The notes below the pieces were generated by a model, which worked only from the letters and a program-made list of their open reading frames with translations, was not told the origin of the DNA and searched no databases. 64,000 bases of DNA, from contig NC_060211.1 in assembly GCF_021130785.1 (NCBI RefSeq), forward strand, positions 28,691,001 through 28,755,000, read 5' to 3'. Of the stretch, positions 1 through 12,856 are shown piece after piece (position 1 is the first letter of the stretch; each line of letters starts with the position of its first letter). The DNA comes from Homalodisca vitripennis (taxonomy: Eukaryota; Arthropoda; Insecta; Hemiptera; Cicadellidae). Both the position numbers and the translations under genes were made by a program.

Positions 1-33
1 ATACATTATGTTGTTTCAGTAAATGGTTTGAAA

Positions 34-290
34 CAAGAATGTAGCCCGCGAGGGGGTCCAAAGGGTTCAAACCTCTCACCCAAATTTTAAATGTTTTCAG
101 TTACTTTTTTAGTAAACGATTATTATTATTTAAATAATTCAGTATTACTTACATGTACTTCTGAAAGATCATACTCAACAAAATGGTTCAAGAACTTTTT
201 AAGGAATAAAATGAGGCCTTACTCTCTGTCCACTACAGGAAAATATCAGTTTTCTGGACCCCCCCAAATTTTGTCCTGGCTACGTTCTTG
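34..290 (+). mobile_element. Miniature hAT-derived element, copy 1
   Basis: This 257-bp repeat has imperfect inverted ends (CAAGAATGTAGCC at the left; the right end reads CAAGAACGTAGCC on the other strand). Inside, the + strand keeps a remnant of the C-terminal dimerisation region of a hAT transposase: CTSERSYST followed by LRNKM, then ALLSVHY in another frame. ERSFS-x-LRxxM-xxLALLSVHY is the usual order at the end of hAT transposases. The same unit recurs at about 22256-22508 (reverse) and, longer, at 54742-55345 (reverse). The two short copies share the same internal deletion, so they look like amplified miniatures. I see no clear 8-bp target duplication here. Confidence 0.6.
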
Positions 291-1063
291 ATTAAAAAAA
301 ATATTTAATACAACCAAAAATTGATGTAATTGTGAAATAATTGGAAGTAAATTAATTATTGACATCACAAACTTCATCAGCTTAATATAATGTAATTGGA
401 CTAATCAGTTTGATGCTTTCAATTAGTTTAAGGTTTTCTATGATGGAAGATTTGAAAGGATAACAGAATTTTGGACATTTGCCATCGTTATATGTTACAA
501 CAGGTGTAACACAAGGTTTCCAGGATTGGAATCTATTCTCATTGTCAGGTGGGGGATATATTAATACATGAAAAATTAAAGTACTGAAAGATACAAAGAA
601 AGGGGTTAAAACATACCCAAAAGCTGCGTGGAGTCCAGTCCAGGCGTTGTCACTGCACAGAATGCAAGTCCCGAGCACAAATCACGAATATGAGGATCAC
701 AATCACACATCACCCCAGCACAGGCGAAAGTATTATACCTTTTGTAACATATAACAATGGCAAATGTCCGAAATCCTGCGGTCCTTTCAATGAGGTTTTG
801 AAAACTTTGTAACCACTCCATCTGAATTGACTGATTTTTTATTATTCAAATTGATCAGACCTGATTGAAAATTTATATGAAGATAAAGAAAACTGGATGT
901 AAGACAATGAAGATACTTTTGGTTTGGATATATGATCATACATCCAGCCTTTAATTCATTTAGGTAACTTTTTATTCAGGATAGTTTTCATGTATAAGTA
1001 CGCATCTAAGATTGAGATTTGAATGAGATGTTTAAGTTTTCTGTATGTGACACTTTATTTCAG
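291..1063. other. KCNQ intron sequence with an inverted repeat
   Basis: This is the intron 5' of the first visible KCNQ exon. It contains an inverted repeat of roughly 80-90 bases per arm (about 425-512 and 732-812), with a core match around ACATTTGCCATCGTTATATG and its complement. In both arms the outward-read strand could encode a similar peptide (ER-[IT]-[AT]-[EG]-F, then TFAIVICY). No known protein family comes to mind. The intron ends in a good acceptor (pyrimidines then CAG at 1061-1063). Confidence 0.5.
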
Positions 1064-1267
1064 GGTATTCTGGGGTCTGGGTTTGCTCTGAAAGTTCAGC
1101 AGAAACAGAGACAGAAACACTTCAACCGTCAAATCCCTGCAGCAGCCATGTTGATCCAGTGTCTGTGGCGATGTTATGCGGCGGACAAGAGCTTCAACAG
1201 TCAGGCAACGTGGAACATCTACGTCAAGGAGCCTCACAACCCCAAGGACAGTGGAGGCTCTGGGAGG
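1064..1267 (+). CDS. KCNQ: KCNQ potassium channel, exon with S6 exit and helix A
   Basis: The exon encodes 68 residues in phase 0. It begins [20 protein letters not shown], the near-invariant stretch at the cytoplasmic end of S6 in KCNQ (Kv7) voltage-gated potassium channels. It continues through helix A with the calmodulin-binding IQ-like motif ([10 protein letters not shown], about residues 34-43). In the family this region couples pore opening to calmodulin and PIP2. The WRCYA wording and the TWNIYV that follows resemble KCNQ1-type more than KCNQ2-5-type helix A. The acceptor is TTTATTTCAG and the donor GGGAGG|GTAAGT. The exon ends in phase 0, which fits the next exon at 13712. The voltage sensor, pore and N-terminus must lie upstream of the window. 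Confidence 0.95.
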
Positions 1268-3729
1268 GTAAGTTAACCTCCCGTACGCATCAGCTTAAGA
1301 CATTCACCCAGACTGAATGTCTTCACTTCATAAATATTGTATTTATTTATGAAACCATTTTTCTGTGACAGGTTTGCGGCAAAATTCCGGGGATGCAAGT
1401 TAGTCACTTTTAAAATTTTTATGCTCTCTTTTTAACCAGTCACTTTTTTATGATGATTTTAGAAAAAGAAACACATGTCACCAATTTTTTTTGGTACTTG
1501 ATACAAAAACATTGCTTTGCTAACAGAGTATTATACATCATAGAATTATAAAAAACTTAGGTACTGTTAGGAACTGTCTTGTTTGGAAATGAGGAGTGCA
1601 CTAGATGAGGGAAAGATGGCTCCCTAGTCCAACTGGAACACTACTATTCTGAGCTTCTGATAGTAGTAAATTGTTGGACAGAAAGAGCATTTCTCTGCAT
1701 GGCAAACAAGTCAGTTTGTGACAGTTACATGCCATAAATTTGGTTAAACTTATTGAAATTTACTATAACTCTTCTCACTATCTCAATTTACTTTTAAACA
1801 TTCATGTTCGATTTCATACTAAACAATCACAATAAATAATACATGATAATTATATAATTGGTTACTAATTACGGATCATTATACATTGTGTACACTACAT
1901 TTTGTTACTACAAGTTTAGTACATTATTTTAAACTATTCTAATTTGAATTCAGCTAATGCACCTCTGTTTCTGTTGTTTGCAAAGAGCTTAGAGATTTTT
2001 TTTCTTCCTCACAGTAAAATAAATTTTGCTAGCACAGTAGAGAGTTGGTATATTTTATTTCCATTACATCCCAGGTACACTACTATTTATATTTGATGGA
2101 CTGCAAAACAAATATATAAAAAATCACACACATTATTATTTTGCTAGCACACTTATCACCTATTGTTTAATAATATAATCAAATTTTTACTTTCATTTTT
2201 TCTATATTACACAAATATGTGTTAGTAATTTTAAAATGCTTTTGTGGTAAAATATTAATGTTACATGTACGCTTGTAATTCACTATGCTAAAACTATGCT
2301 AGTGATTGTCATCTTAATATAATATAATGCACAAGAAACATGCAGTAATAATATATCAAATACAAAGAACAGTATATTTAGATTGCTACGGTTTTAGGTA
2401 ATAATATGTTCAATCCAATCTCCCAATCAGATACCTTAAGACTTCTAATGCTCACTAGATCTACAAGCACAGAATTCTAAAGCATTATGTTCCCAGTGCA
2501 TCATCCAGCAATTAATTAATTTGGAAGGTTTTCTTACCATTAAAATTTAATCTGAAAAGCAATGTCTGATTAGTGTTTGTTTGGGTAAGATATATGGGCC
2601 TCTTCTCTTTCTTTTGGTCTTCAGACTTCCTGGATATTGGTCTTGTCTTTGTGCCAGTGGCTCTTGGATGTTCCATTATGTCCGCACTCTTAACCTGTAT
2701 GACTATTAGATACATGCAGCCTTTTTACACTTTCAATTGTGCCTAGACATCCTCACACCCCATGGGTCAATCTACATTCCAAATTGCTCCAGCATCACTC
2801 AACATGAAGACTTCTTGACTTCTTGACATTTTGGTGCACAGAACTCTATTTAAATCAGCTCTTTTTTACACCTTACTCTTTTCCTGTATGAATCCTCCTC
2901 TCCCATCTACTAAAGAGCCTATCCTATTTCATTCTTCATCTTGTAATAAGTATTTTTTATTTCTTGTTCTTAACTTTCATTCTTATTTAGATTTCCTCAG
3001 CCTCTGGGTATTTAGGTTTTGTAAAATGCCTTTTTTTGTGAGGATGAAAAATCAAGATCATTTATCATCTCACCCACCTCTGGATTAGAAGCACCAGATT
3101 CTGAGATTTGCTATTATCTGGAATAACACACTCACAGGTTCACAGGAAGTTTCAACACTATAACCTTTGATGTATAGGGAAATCCCAGCCTGTATGATAC
3201 TAGGGGCCAGAGACTCAAAAGATTAGATGATTTCACTAGTTTGGAAAGTTTTTGTAAAAGCTATAGGCTTCATGGGAACATAGTAAGGTCAAGTAATTCT
3301 GCAGAAAGCATCTAAATGTTGTGGGTTTATTTGTTCTCTTAGGACAAGAAGCTGAGAAATAGGTATAAACCAGCTATAAGTGAATCCTCCTGGAGCAAAT
3401 TTTGCTGTTAGTAAGTACCATGTCGAAACGTTGCTGTGGAGCGAGCCATCTTGAATCACCTAAATTGTTGACTGAAGATGGCTGTTGACAGCAAGACCGA
3501 AATATTTCAAGAATTTAACTGTAAAAGCAAATTTAAGGCGGGATATCAGAAAGTGGGACAAGTTACGTAGTTCCAGAGACCACATTTCAGAGTCTTTTAA
3601 ATGCCAGTTAATTTCAGAGACTGGTAGCTTCTAGAGATCTGATATTTTTGAAAGCTGAGGTTTTCAGAGTGAGTGATGCCCATAAATGACCAATTAATCT
3701 TTTAATTCCATGGATCACGGCAAACTTTT
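1268..3729. other. KCNQ intron, no gene seen
   Basis: AT-rich intron without recognisable coding potential. Around 3420-3550 there is a block with GAAACGTTG and a following GAAGATGGC / ACCGAAATA, phrases of the sort found in the 3' tails of LINE or Penelope elements. This is a guess only. Confidence 0.4.
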
Positions 3730-4560
3730 ATACAACGTGAGATCATTGGTGTTTGGGGCAGCACCTCAGGTAGTTTGATAATTACTTCACTAATGAATGT
3801 CAGTCCGTGCCTGTCTTTGGGGTGAGCAGCGAAGTACTGTCAGTCAGTTATTGCATGATTCATGTCAGTACACTAAGTCCTATTTTAAAAAAAATTTATA
3901 TTAATAATATCCCTAACATACGTCTAAATATTAAGTTAATTTCATTTACAGATGTTACTGTGATTTTTTAACAGTGGAGGAACTGGTTGGAAACTCAAAT
4001 AAAGGCACTTGAAGATCTATCAGTATTAAGAAAATGGCTTGACCAAAATATTCTTTCTTCGAACATCTCTGAAACAAAATCATGGCAATATTGCTGAGTA
4101 ATGTTACTGGCTCTTCTTTCAAACTTAATCATAATGAATGTGGCAATACATATAATAACCATTGTCCTTGCAAAGATGTTGAATGCGTAGTAGCGTAGTA
4201 TTGTTCAAATATTTAGGAGTGATTTTCAACAATCACGAAAAATGGAAGAAGCACATTGTTTGAAAATCAAATTAAGACAGTACATTTGTTTTCAAAAACC
4301 TAATAGACATTTTGATACAAATATAAGTTAAAATCAATTACTACACCTATGTAGGCTATAATCTTTGTTAAAATTTGGGAAGGGGCCTTCAAATCTGCAC
4401 TTCAATCATTGGTAACAGTTTAAAGACGATTTCAACAATTGCTTTGAAAAATAATATCAGTTCCTTGACTAGGACTTTTATTTAGTGAGTCTTTCTTTTA
4501 CAAATTAATAAAAAAATGACTGTAATACAAATTTATATCATATTCAGTAGCCTACACACA
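3730..4560 (+). pseudogene. LINE reverse-transcriptase fragment (Jockey/I-like)
   Basis: Several short reading frames on the + strand line up in the order expected for the C-terminal part of a non-LTR reverse transcriptase. They are a very weak GVPQGS-like block near 3740, DLSVLRKWLDQN-ILSSNIS near 4010-4070 (thumb region after the catalytic domain), a YLGV-like step (FRSDF / FLGVIFNN) near 4215, and a WGGA-like block (GRGLQ / GAFKSALQSL) near 4380-4420. Frameshifts and stops break it many times, so it is a dead fragment. The 5' part of the element and the catalytic FADD box are not visible. Confidence 0.6.
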
Positions 4561-5574
4561 TAATCACAAAGAATAATCTAAAATAATTGTATACAAAAAG
4601 CGAAAAAAAAAAATTCTATGGTTTTATTATAATGTTGTATTCACCAAAACATCAATTAGTGTTTCCAATCCCTACATCGTTAACCTTGCCTGCAAATGAC
4701 AGTTCCATCAACAAGTTGGGAGCTCTTTGTCAGTGTGATGACACCCTTCAAACCCAGCCTTGACTGCTCAGTCCAATTAAGAACATCCAATGGCATGATG
4801 ACTCATAAGTGACATGCCAGAATCGGTAAAAGCCAATTGTAGCATGCCATCCTTCTGCTGAAATTCCCACCCAACAAGATACCTCTACTATATCCACTTC
4901 ACTAAAATCCAAGGGGATTATGGAATTAAAATAATATTTCATTTCTGGTGGGTATGGAATACATGTCATATTAAATTAATTTGAATACAAATATACAAAA
5001 CTTTTCATTTTTGTTATAATCAAATGTGTGTACATGAAATAATCAAAATATTCAAGGAAGTGTAACTGTGTATATGATATATTCTATTGGTCTATCAGAA
5101 GATTTAAATCTTATGAAAGTAATGATCTGATATGAGTTTAGCTGATGCAATACTTTAATTTGCTTTTCAAATCTAATTCTAGATCAATAATTCATACATA
5201 TTTTTAGTTGCCTGAAAATAAAATGGCTGATGGAGATACAACCATTAAAAATTACATTGCACTGTTAAACGCTAAGAATTTTAAGTATATTACACAAAGA
5301 ATAAACAGTGTTGTAAGTTTAAAAGTAAACATTTTTTGTGATTTTCAAGGTCTAATTTGGTGTAAATGTTTTTGGTAGCTGCTATATTCATTAGTTTGTA
5401 GCTAACTTCACATAACTCACATAGATTAAAGCTTAAGATTAGAAGTTTTTAATAGTAGAATAGTCATTTATAAACCTGAGAAATATCAGATCTCATTCCT
5501 ATAATCATTCTGGACCCATATCCTAGAGGTCCTTAGATTGAAACAATGCATTGAGGCTCTGTTATATGAACCTA
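4561..5574. other. KCNQ intron, no gene seen
   Basis: AT-rich intron. A 73-codon open frame on the - strand (4748-4969) has no recognisable features and I do not call it a gene. Confidence 0.4.
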
Positions 5575-6455
5575 AAAAATAAGTTAGATCTCACTCGTAG
5601 AAGTATTCTGGACCCGTAGAGTTTTGTCCATTGTAACGATGCTTTCCTGTGAATCTGAAACACATAAATAAGGTCTCGCTTGTGGAACTATTCTGGACCC
5701 ATAGAGTTTTGTACATTGACCACAGTTTCCTATGGATCTGAAGCACATAAATAAGCTTTCGCTTGTGAAAGTATTCTAGACCCTTAGAGTTTTGTACATT
5801 GTAACCACAGTTTCCTATGAATCTGAAACACATAAATAAGTTCTCGCTCATGGAAGCATTCTGGACCCGTAGAGTTTTTGTATATTGTAACCACGCATTC
5901 CTATGAATCTGAAATACATAAATAAGTTCTCGCTGATGGAAGTATTCTGGACCTGTAGAGTTTTGTACATTGTAACGACGCTTTCCTGTGAATCTGAAAC
6001 TATAAATAAGGTCTCGTTCATGGAAGTATTCTGGACCCATAGAGTTTTGTACATTGTAACCACGCTTTCCTATGAATCTGAAGTACATAAATAAGGTCTT
6101 GCTCATGGAAGTATTCTGGACCCATAGGGTTTTGTACATTGTAACCACGCTTTTTTATGCATCTGAAACATATAAATAAGGTTCACTCATGGAAGTATTC
6201 TGGACCCATAGGGTTTTTGTACATTGTAACCACGCTTTTTTATGTATCTGAAACACATGAATAAGGTCTCGCTCATGGAAGTATTCTGGAACTGTAGAAT
6301 TTTGTACATTGTAACCACGCTTTCCAATGAATCGGAAACACAAAAAAAGGTCTCGCTTGTGGAAGTATTCTGGACCCATAGAGTTTTGTACATTGTAACC
6401 ACTCTTTCCTATGAATCTGAGACACGTAAATAAGGTCTCACTCATGAAAGCATTC
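5575..6455. repeat. Minisatellite, about 85-bp unit, about 10 copies
   Basis: A tandem array in which a phrase such as TTCTGGACCCATAGAGTTTT followed by GTACATTGTAACCACGCTTTCC recurs every 84-88 bases, from about 5607 to 6445. Units differ by scattered substitutions (CCATAG/CCGTAG, TGGAAG/TGAAAG). Because the unit lacks stops in some frames it creates long open frames on the - strand (185 codons at 5591-6148, 96 codons at 6155-6445). These are a by-product of the repeat and not genes. It sits inside the first large KCNQ intron. Confidence 0.93.
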
Positions 6456-6614
6456 TGATCCTCTAACCTAGATGTCTGTAGATTGGACTAAAAATCCCAT
6501 AAAGTGAGATGATTTCAAAGACGTTTGGCTGGACATTCCATTATCACAGCCAGTTTTGATTAACTAATTAATTTTAAACTGATACTGTTCTTCTAGGTTT
6601 GATAGTTTTCTATC

Positions 6615-7141
6615 TTAACCCATTGGCCTACGCTGATGGTACGTTTCTATCAAACGATGATACACACCATAAATCCTTGCTGGAAGTACAAGAAGAAGAA
6701 TCAATATAGGGGAAATCGTAAATGATCTGTGTGCTCATTCAAGACAAGTCAGAATGGCTGCGTGGTGAAAGTTGTTACTCTCAGATGTGGGAATAGACCT
6801 TAGAGTCGTGACTTCGATTCCCATAGCTAACGGTCTGGTGTACACGCATATGAGAGTCATTGGTCTCTGGTAACATTGGTGAGAGGGCTCATCTTAAATT
6901 ATCGGTGGTTGGCTTGAGTGGAAGTTGAAACAATCAATATTCTTGTATAAGTTTACCAGAACTAAAATACCTCTTTTTGCATATTTTGTCTTTAATATAA
7001 AAAAACTTGATTTTTATCATTTCACGTTCTGCAAGGCATGTATAATCAAATTATGACCATAATAATCAATTTTAAGATTTAGAAAACCATAATAAAACGA
7101 AACCTTAAGTTTTTGGTAAAACTGGTAGGTCAATGGGTTAA
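6615..7141. mobile_element. piggyBac-like MITE flanked by TTAA
   Basis: A non-autonomous insertion bounded by TTAA at both ends (6615-6618 and 7138-7141), the target duplication typical of piggyBac. The terminal inverted repeats CCCATTGGCCTAC and, on the other strand, CCCATTGACCTAC match at 12 of 13 positions. It has no transposase. A tRNA-derived SINE-like unit lies inside it. Confidence 0.65.
6735..6935 (+). mobile_element. tRNA-derived SINE candidate
   Basis: A Pol III type 2 promoter can be read: an A-box-like TGGCTGCGTGG near 6751 and a B-box-like ACTTCGATTCC near 6810, about 55 bases apart as in tRNA genes. The segment does not fold into a convincing tRNA, so a SINE head is more likely than a functional tRNA. 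It lies within the TTAA-flanked MITE, which suggests nested insertion or capture. Confidence 0.5.
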
Positions 7142-8735
7142 TGTAACAATATCAATAGAAGTAATTATGAATCACAATAATTAAGATTACATTACATGGT
7201 TTCCTGTCTATGCTATTAATTACTAGTGATATGAAAAAAAATCTAAATCTACATGTATAGCTTAGGTGGATAATTCCTAATCAGTCAATAGATTTCACTA
7301 GTGAAGCACTGTGTTCCAGCAATGGTAGTTCCTAGGAATGACCGTCTAAATCATGGAACACGTCAGATCACGTTATGGACAGTGTTCCAGTAGGGCTTAA
7401 TTTGATCTTTTCTGTGGTAATTACCTTGTAATTGAAAAATTACATTTTTATAGCCTTTATGCTATTATTTATAATTCTATAGGCTTTATTAACTAGATGT
7501 GACCCTTTATCAACCCTGTGCAAATAATGTTATCAACTAATTTTGAAAAAACAATAGCTGTGTAATCATACAGATTATGATATTGATCAAGACAGGAATC
7601 TGAGGTGCTTACCTTCACTACAAAACCTATTGTAATCTGCACCATCTGATGGATGGTGCCTTAAGTATCATCTATGTCATGTCAGGATTAACTAATCTTT
7701 TATATTTCTAAGCCAAGATTAGACTTGCTACTATGCATAGCAGTGTAGCGTAAAAATAAACACATACGGATTACGAAAACCCATCATTATCATTTTGTAA
7801 CGTATTTTAAATTAAAAGATAACAATTAATTTTGGCAAAAATCAGTATTCGAGCTTGCATGACGCTTGAAAGAAGAGTGAAGATTGTATATTTTTTCTTA
7901 CACGTTGCTGGAAAATTAAGAAAAAAATCCATTTTTAGATATGTTATTGTTATTAAATTTATTGAAAATAACTGAACCCTCAACTTAACCTCTGCTCAGT
8001 AGTGCCAATGGAAAACTACTATGGTAAATTATCTGGCCACGGCAAGAACATGAAAATCATCTAAACATTTTTTGACTTTAGCAACCCAAATGATCTTGAA
8101 CTTATTTTCCCTCCCCCACAGTGTCCCAACATGGGACATATTAATGTAACAGTTTAGATTAGATTTTGGTGAGATCTTTTGGTGAGTGATTTGTTTTTTT
8201 ATATGTTAATCTGTGAATGTTCATTTTCATAATCACACTGTCAATTAAGAAGTTACTGTTACTAAACCTGAAACTTTACTGTTAACCTCCAAATGAGCAA
8301 TATGTTTACAAATAAAAATGTTTCGTAACAGCAAAAGTATTATTAGATTATTAATATATCAGTTATATTTGTATGACTTAAGTGCCAAATCAATGTAACA
8401 ATCATAAAGTAATGAAGTTTATCAACGCCATCTGAATAACAGTAAAATAAACCTATTGTATTTTTTATATAATAGATTTCAGTTACTTAATTATCTTCTT
8501 ACCACTGTATTTGTATGAGAACCATGTAGCATTTACTCGTATACATTCTGGCACGTCATTAAATTTATATCTTTTATCATCACCCACATTCATTCATTTT
8601 TGCATGCAAATAATGTAAGTTCGTTTACATATTAATTATATATATATATATAGTTTTTGTTGCATTACATTTTTCATACCTACACAGTACAATTAGTGAG
8701 TGGTATTATTATATTTTTTATAAAATAATTAACAT
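7142..8735. other. KCNQ intron, no gene seen
   Basis: AT-rich intron with no coding potential that I can support. There is a short perfect stem, GCACCATC / GATGGTGC, at about 7640-7660 and a small (AT)n run near 8636. Confidence 0.4.
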
Positions 8736-8739
8736 ATAG

Positions 8740-11700
8740 CGTGGGTTTAGAATAAAAGGGTTCTAACTGACATTTTTTCATAAAATGAGGTTTTGGTGTA
8801 ATAAGGTTCTAACTGACAAACTGAATGTATTCTAAACATCTGTTTTGGTTTATGTCAGCTGATAATTTAATAATAAGCAAAATAAGATAGTTCTATCTGC
8901 TAAAGTCACTCTTTTACAATTGAAGAAGTTCTAACTGCAACTTAACAACCATATTTTTTTTGGTCCCAAAAACAAATAGTTTTTAGTTCAATAAGGTTCC
9001 ATTTGCAGATGGAACCATGTTATTTTTAAATGAATTATCTTTTTCAATGCAGTAAGGTTCTATCAGCTGATGTAAAAGCCTGATTCAATGTATTAAGGTT
9101 ATTTTGCTTGCGGTTTTTCCTAGAAACTGTAATATTATTTATTGGATGTTTTATAACTAATATGAGTTCCTAAACGATAGTGAAATATTAGAGGCACTAG
9201 ATGATAGTGAAGATCAGTGTGCCTCCAGAAATCAGAGTTTCACTTCTGACAGGTAAAGAAATCTAACCTAAAATAACCCATACTGATGTTTTTGCTCTAA
9301 ACCATTAACATAGATAAAACAACATTAAAACTGTAAATGGCTATATACCAGAAATCCAAATTGAATGCTAAATTTGTGTATTTTATTCAAATAGCTATGA
9401 TTTTATCAATCAAAATTTCTATTAAAGTCTATAGTGTTTTTCATTTGGTTATAATTCCATTAGTTTTATTCATGTATGTTCTGAATTTTTTTCTTTGATT
9501 TTAGCAATGCTGGTTCAGAGAGCAATCTTGATCAATGTTAAACAACAACTATGTTCCTACAAAGGGTGATCCCAATGAACAAGGAAGATGACATCCAAGA
9601 TGAACAAGTAGAAGAATATCCCACTGAATGTGTAAACATACAAGATCCCAAGTAACTCAGAAATGTAAGTCGTGTTAATATAGGATTTTCAATAATTTTC
9701 ATGAAATTACACAAACAGTCCAAAATTCAGTACAAATTAATTATTAACTCCTATTGAGATAACCAATAACTACCTAAATATAGATAGGCTATTTGTAAAG
9801 AATAAGTACGTATTTGCATTTTCATGTTCTACGCAATAACCTACCTACCTAGGTTGTATTTATAATCTACCTAATCTAATCTGTGTTCTTTATTCCAGTA
9901 ATTATGGTGCACACAATAACCTTGAGCAATATATGGAGGACATCCATGAAGAAACCGCAGAGGATAACCAATGACATCATAGAGGACAATCATGATGAAA
10001 TCACAGACAACAACCATGATGAAACCACAAAGGATAATTACTATGACCAACTTGGCTGAGGACAACCATGATCAACTCGCTGAGGACAGTCATGACCAAC
10101 TCGCTGAGGACAACCATGATAGGCAACTTTTTAGTGATGAAGGGAACATTTTTATAGTCATAACAGCAAATCAAAACTGTGACGAAGTGCAAGAAGACTT
10201 TTTAAATGTACTAGATGGAACGTAGTTACAATTATTGAAGAAGATACACAAAGCATTAATGAAGGTGATTTTGTCACAGAACTTTCTTCTAATGAATCAG
10301 TACAAACTTTGGTATTTACTCCGGACAAGTCTCCTCACCCTACTCCTGAGGACGAACAAATTCAACAGACAATCACTGAAGGCACTCCAGATGATATTGA
10401 CAGCTTGCCTGTCCAGAAGAAGCCTAGGAAAAGATTACAAACTCCAGATAACTGGAAAATAAACCAAAGGAAAAAGAAAACACCAGGCAGGGGAAGAATA
10501 TATCAATCAAAAAGGTAAACTAATTCATAAGAAAAGAAATTAAAACAAAAAAAGACTGCCTAAACAATTGCAAATTCTTTTGCAATAAGAAGATTACTTG
10601 CGATGAAAGACAGGCAGTATTTTAAGGCTTTTTATACTTTAAAGACGCAAAATGAGAAGTACATGTTCTTAAAAAAATCTTACTGAAAGATCGCTAACAG
10701 CCAGAAAACAAAATAAAGGTGTTGAAAACTCTGTATCAAGACGTCAGTTTTTCCTTTTTCGATACTATTTTAATATTAACAATGAAAGAATCCAGGTTTG
10801 TAAAACCTTCTTTTTAAGCACTTTAAGCATTTCTCAGAAACCAATTTATAATGTCCATCTTAAGAAAGACCCTGAGACTGACCTAACCAAAAAATGACCA
10901 AAGAGGACATAACAAAAGTACTGTGATTCCTGCTTACGCTAAAAATGATGTCAGGATACATATAAAATCCTTCCCAGTTGTGGAATCACATTACTGCAGA
11001 AAGAATTCCTCTAAACAGTATTTAGACAGTTCATTAAATATTTCTAAGATGTATTCCTCTTTTGTTGAAAAACATCCTGATACTATTATTAAAGAGAGTA
11101 ATGTAATAGGAGAATATTCTTAACAGAATTTAACCTGGATTTCCATTTTCCAAAAAGTGATCGCTGTGACACGTGTGAAGAGCACAAGGTGAGTCTTAAA
11201 GAGGGAAGTTGCCTGCAGATTCAGAAAAATACCAACTTCATGTAGCAGAGAAAAATGCTATGCGAGAAGCAAGACATAAAGATCGTGGAAAACTCTGATG
11301 CTAACTGTATTAAGTTTTGACTTACAAGAAAATGTAATTACTTGCCCAAGAGCTGAGATTAGCAGTTTTTTTTACTTTAGTAAATTAAATGTTTACAACT
11401 TAACTGCCCATTTGAAAACAAAAAATGGTAAGAAAGTTTACTGTGCTCTGTGGACAGAGTAACAGGTGGTCGTACAGGCAATGATATTGCCAGCGCTGTA
11501 TATAAAATTGTGAAGAAAGTTTTTGCTAGATTTTCAGAAACCGACAACTTGATAACTTGCGGAGTGACTCATGTGTTTTCCTCAAAACAGAAATCAAATG
11601 ATGACGGGGGCTATGATGCTGATTCTTAAAAAACAATCCTCAACTCACATCGATTACAATGAATTATTCAACACCTGGTCATGGAGCTGTCCAAGAAGTA

Positions 11701-12856
11701 GACAACATTCACAGCCACATTGAAAAAGCGTTTAGTGGTACTGAGTTTTTCTCGCCTGTAAAGTCTGATGAGAATTTTGAAATTGTTAACCGGAAAAATC
11801 CTTATTTGTTTTGCAGATGACAGAAAATGACTTTTTGGACTTTGCAGCATCCAGTAAAGAGCTCAATATGAAACTATACCCTTTACACTTATAAGTTCAC
11901 TAAAACTATCCCAAGTCTTTGGATTGGTTGAGTATAATGAATTACATGGGCAAGAAATGAAGCATGTCAACATTAAACCAACTATGAGAAACATCAAAAA
12001 GAAGAAAGACTTCAGAAAGATTAACAGAATATATAAGCTATGAAGAACCTGGAACAGTACAAGGCATTATAAAGCTGAAGCCAGAAAGAAGAGGGAATTT
12101 AAAAAAGAATGGAAAGATTTATGCCTATAGTAATAGGGAGTATTATCAAGTAATTCTTAATGCTCACTAAACATTGTGTTGAAAACTCTCTTAGAAATAT
12201 CAAATTTTTATTTACTGTTTTCACAATCCAGGTGTGATAGACATAGCACTTAAGTTAATTAGTGCAGTTTTGTAAATTTTTTATACCGACATTGTTAATA
12301 ATAAAATTAACTATACTAATTGTAGTTTTTGTTTTATTTTGTTTTACCTATTCAAATATGATGCTCTGGTGTTATAAAGATTAGAAATTAATCTTATGAC
12401 TGAAAGGTGGAAAAAATAATATTGTGATTTCATTTAATATTAATAGAGTTTCTAAGTGGTACATTGAACTGTCTTACATTAAATGATTGCTTATATTTTA
12501 GATTAATATAAGTTTCTAACTAGTAAATAGAACTTTTTTTAAATAAGCACATAAAAAAAAAAGTTAAATAAAATAGTTCTAACTACCTCTTGGAACCTTT
12601 TTATGTTATATTATTAAAATATTAAAAATAATAAGGTTCTAACTGAAAACAAAAGTTTAATTTTTTAAAAGAACTTTAATCATTTACCACTAACTAATTG
12701 AATAATTCAAACTTTTAGATGATATAGCATTTAAAAAATCTACAAGCAAGTTATTTGAGCCTGAAACAATTTCAAACCGATATGTCAAATCTTTGATGCT
12801 CCCTCCTGAAAATTTTTAGGATTGTGCACTTAGTACCCTTTTATTCTAAACCCACG
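8740..12856 (+). mobile_element. Large decayed DNA transposon with 4-bp target duplication (Sola-like)
   Basis: The element has a perfect terminal inverted repeat: CGTGGGTTTAGAATAAAAGG at the left end and its reverse complement at 12836-12856. It is flanked by the direct repeat ATAG (8736-8739 and 12857-12860). Subterminal copies of GGTTCTAACTG recur near both ends in the same orientation (about 8757, 8808, 8931, 12573, 12629). A degenerate transposase occupies about 9.9-12.1 kb. A 4-bp duplication is what the Sola superfamily makes, and the transposase wording resembles a family common in insect genomes. The superfamily name is an inference; the ends and flanking repeat are directly visible. 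Confidence 0.75.
9900..12130 (+). pseudogene. Transposase remnant of the 4.1-kb element
   Basis: In order on the + strand, across several frames: an acidic N-terminal part with a repeated AEDNHDQL unit (about 9992-10225); a basic block RKRLQTPDNWKINQRKK (about 10415-10475) where this family usually has a conserved NWK motif; HIKSFPVVESHYCRK with a following YLDSSLNISKMY (about 10950-11060); FHFPKSDRCDTCEEHK, a Cys-pair motif (about 11142-11190); GRTGNDIASA (about 11470); and PGHGAVQEVDNIHSHIEKA (about 11677-11735). Stops and frameshifts separate the blocks, so no functional protein can be made. The first part (9.5-9.9 kb) may contain introns. Identification rests on recalled motifs of a common insect transposase family. 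Confidence 0.65.

Noticed and set aside
5591..6445. Long - strand open frames (185 and 96 codons)
   Set aside because: They are translations of the 85-bp tandem repeat. The repeated peptide follows the DNA period and changes frame between units.
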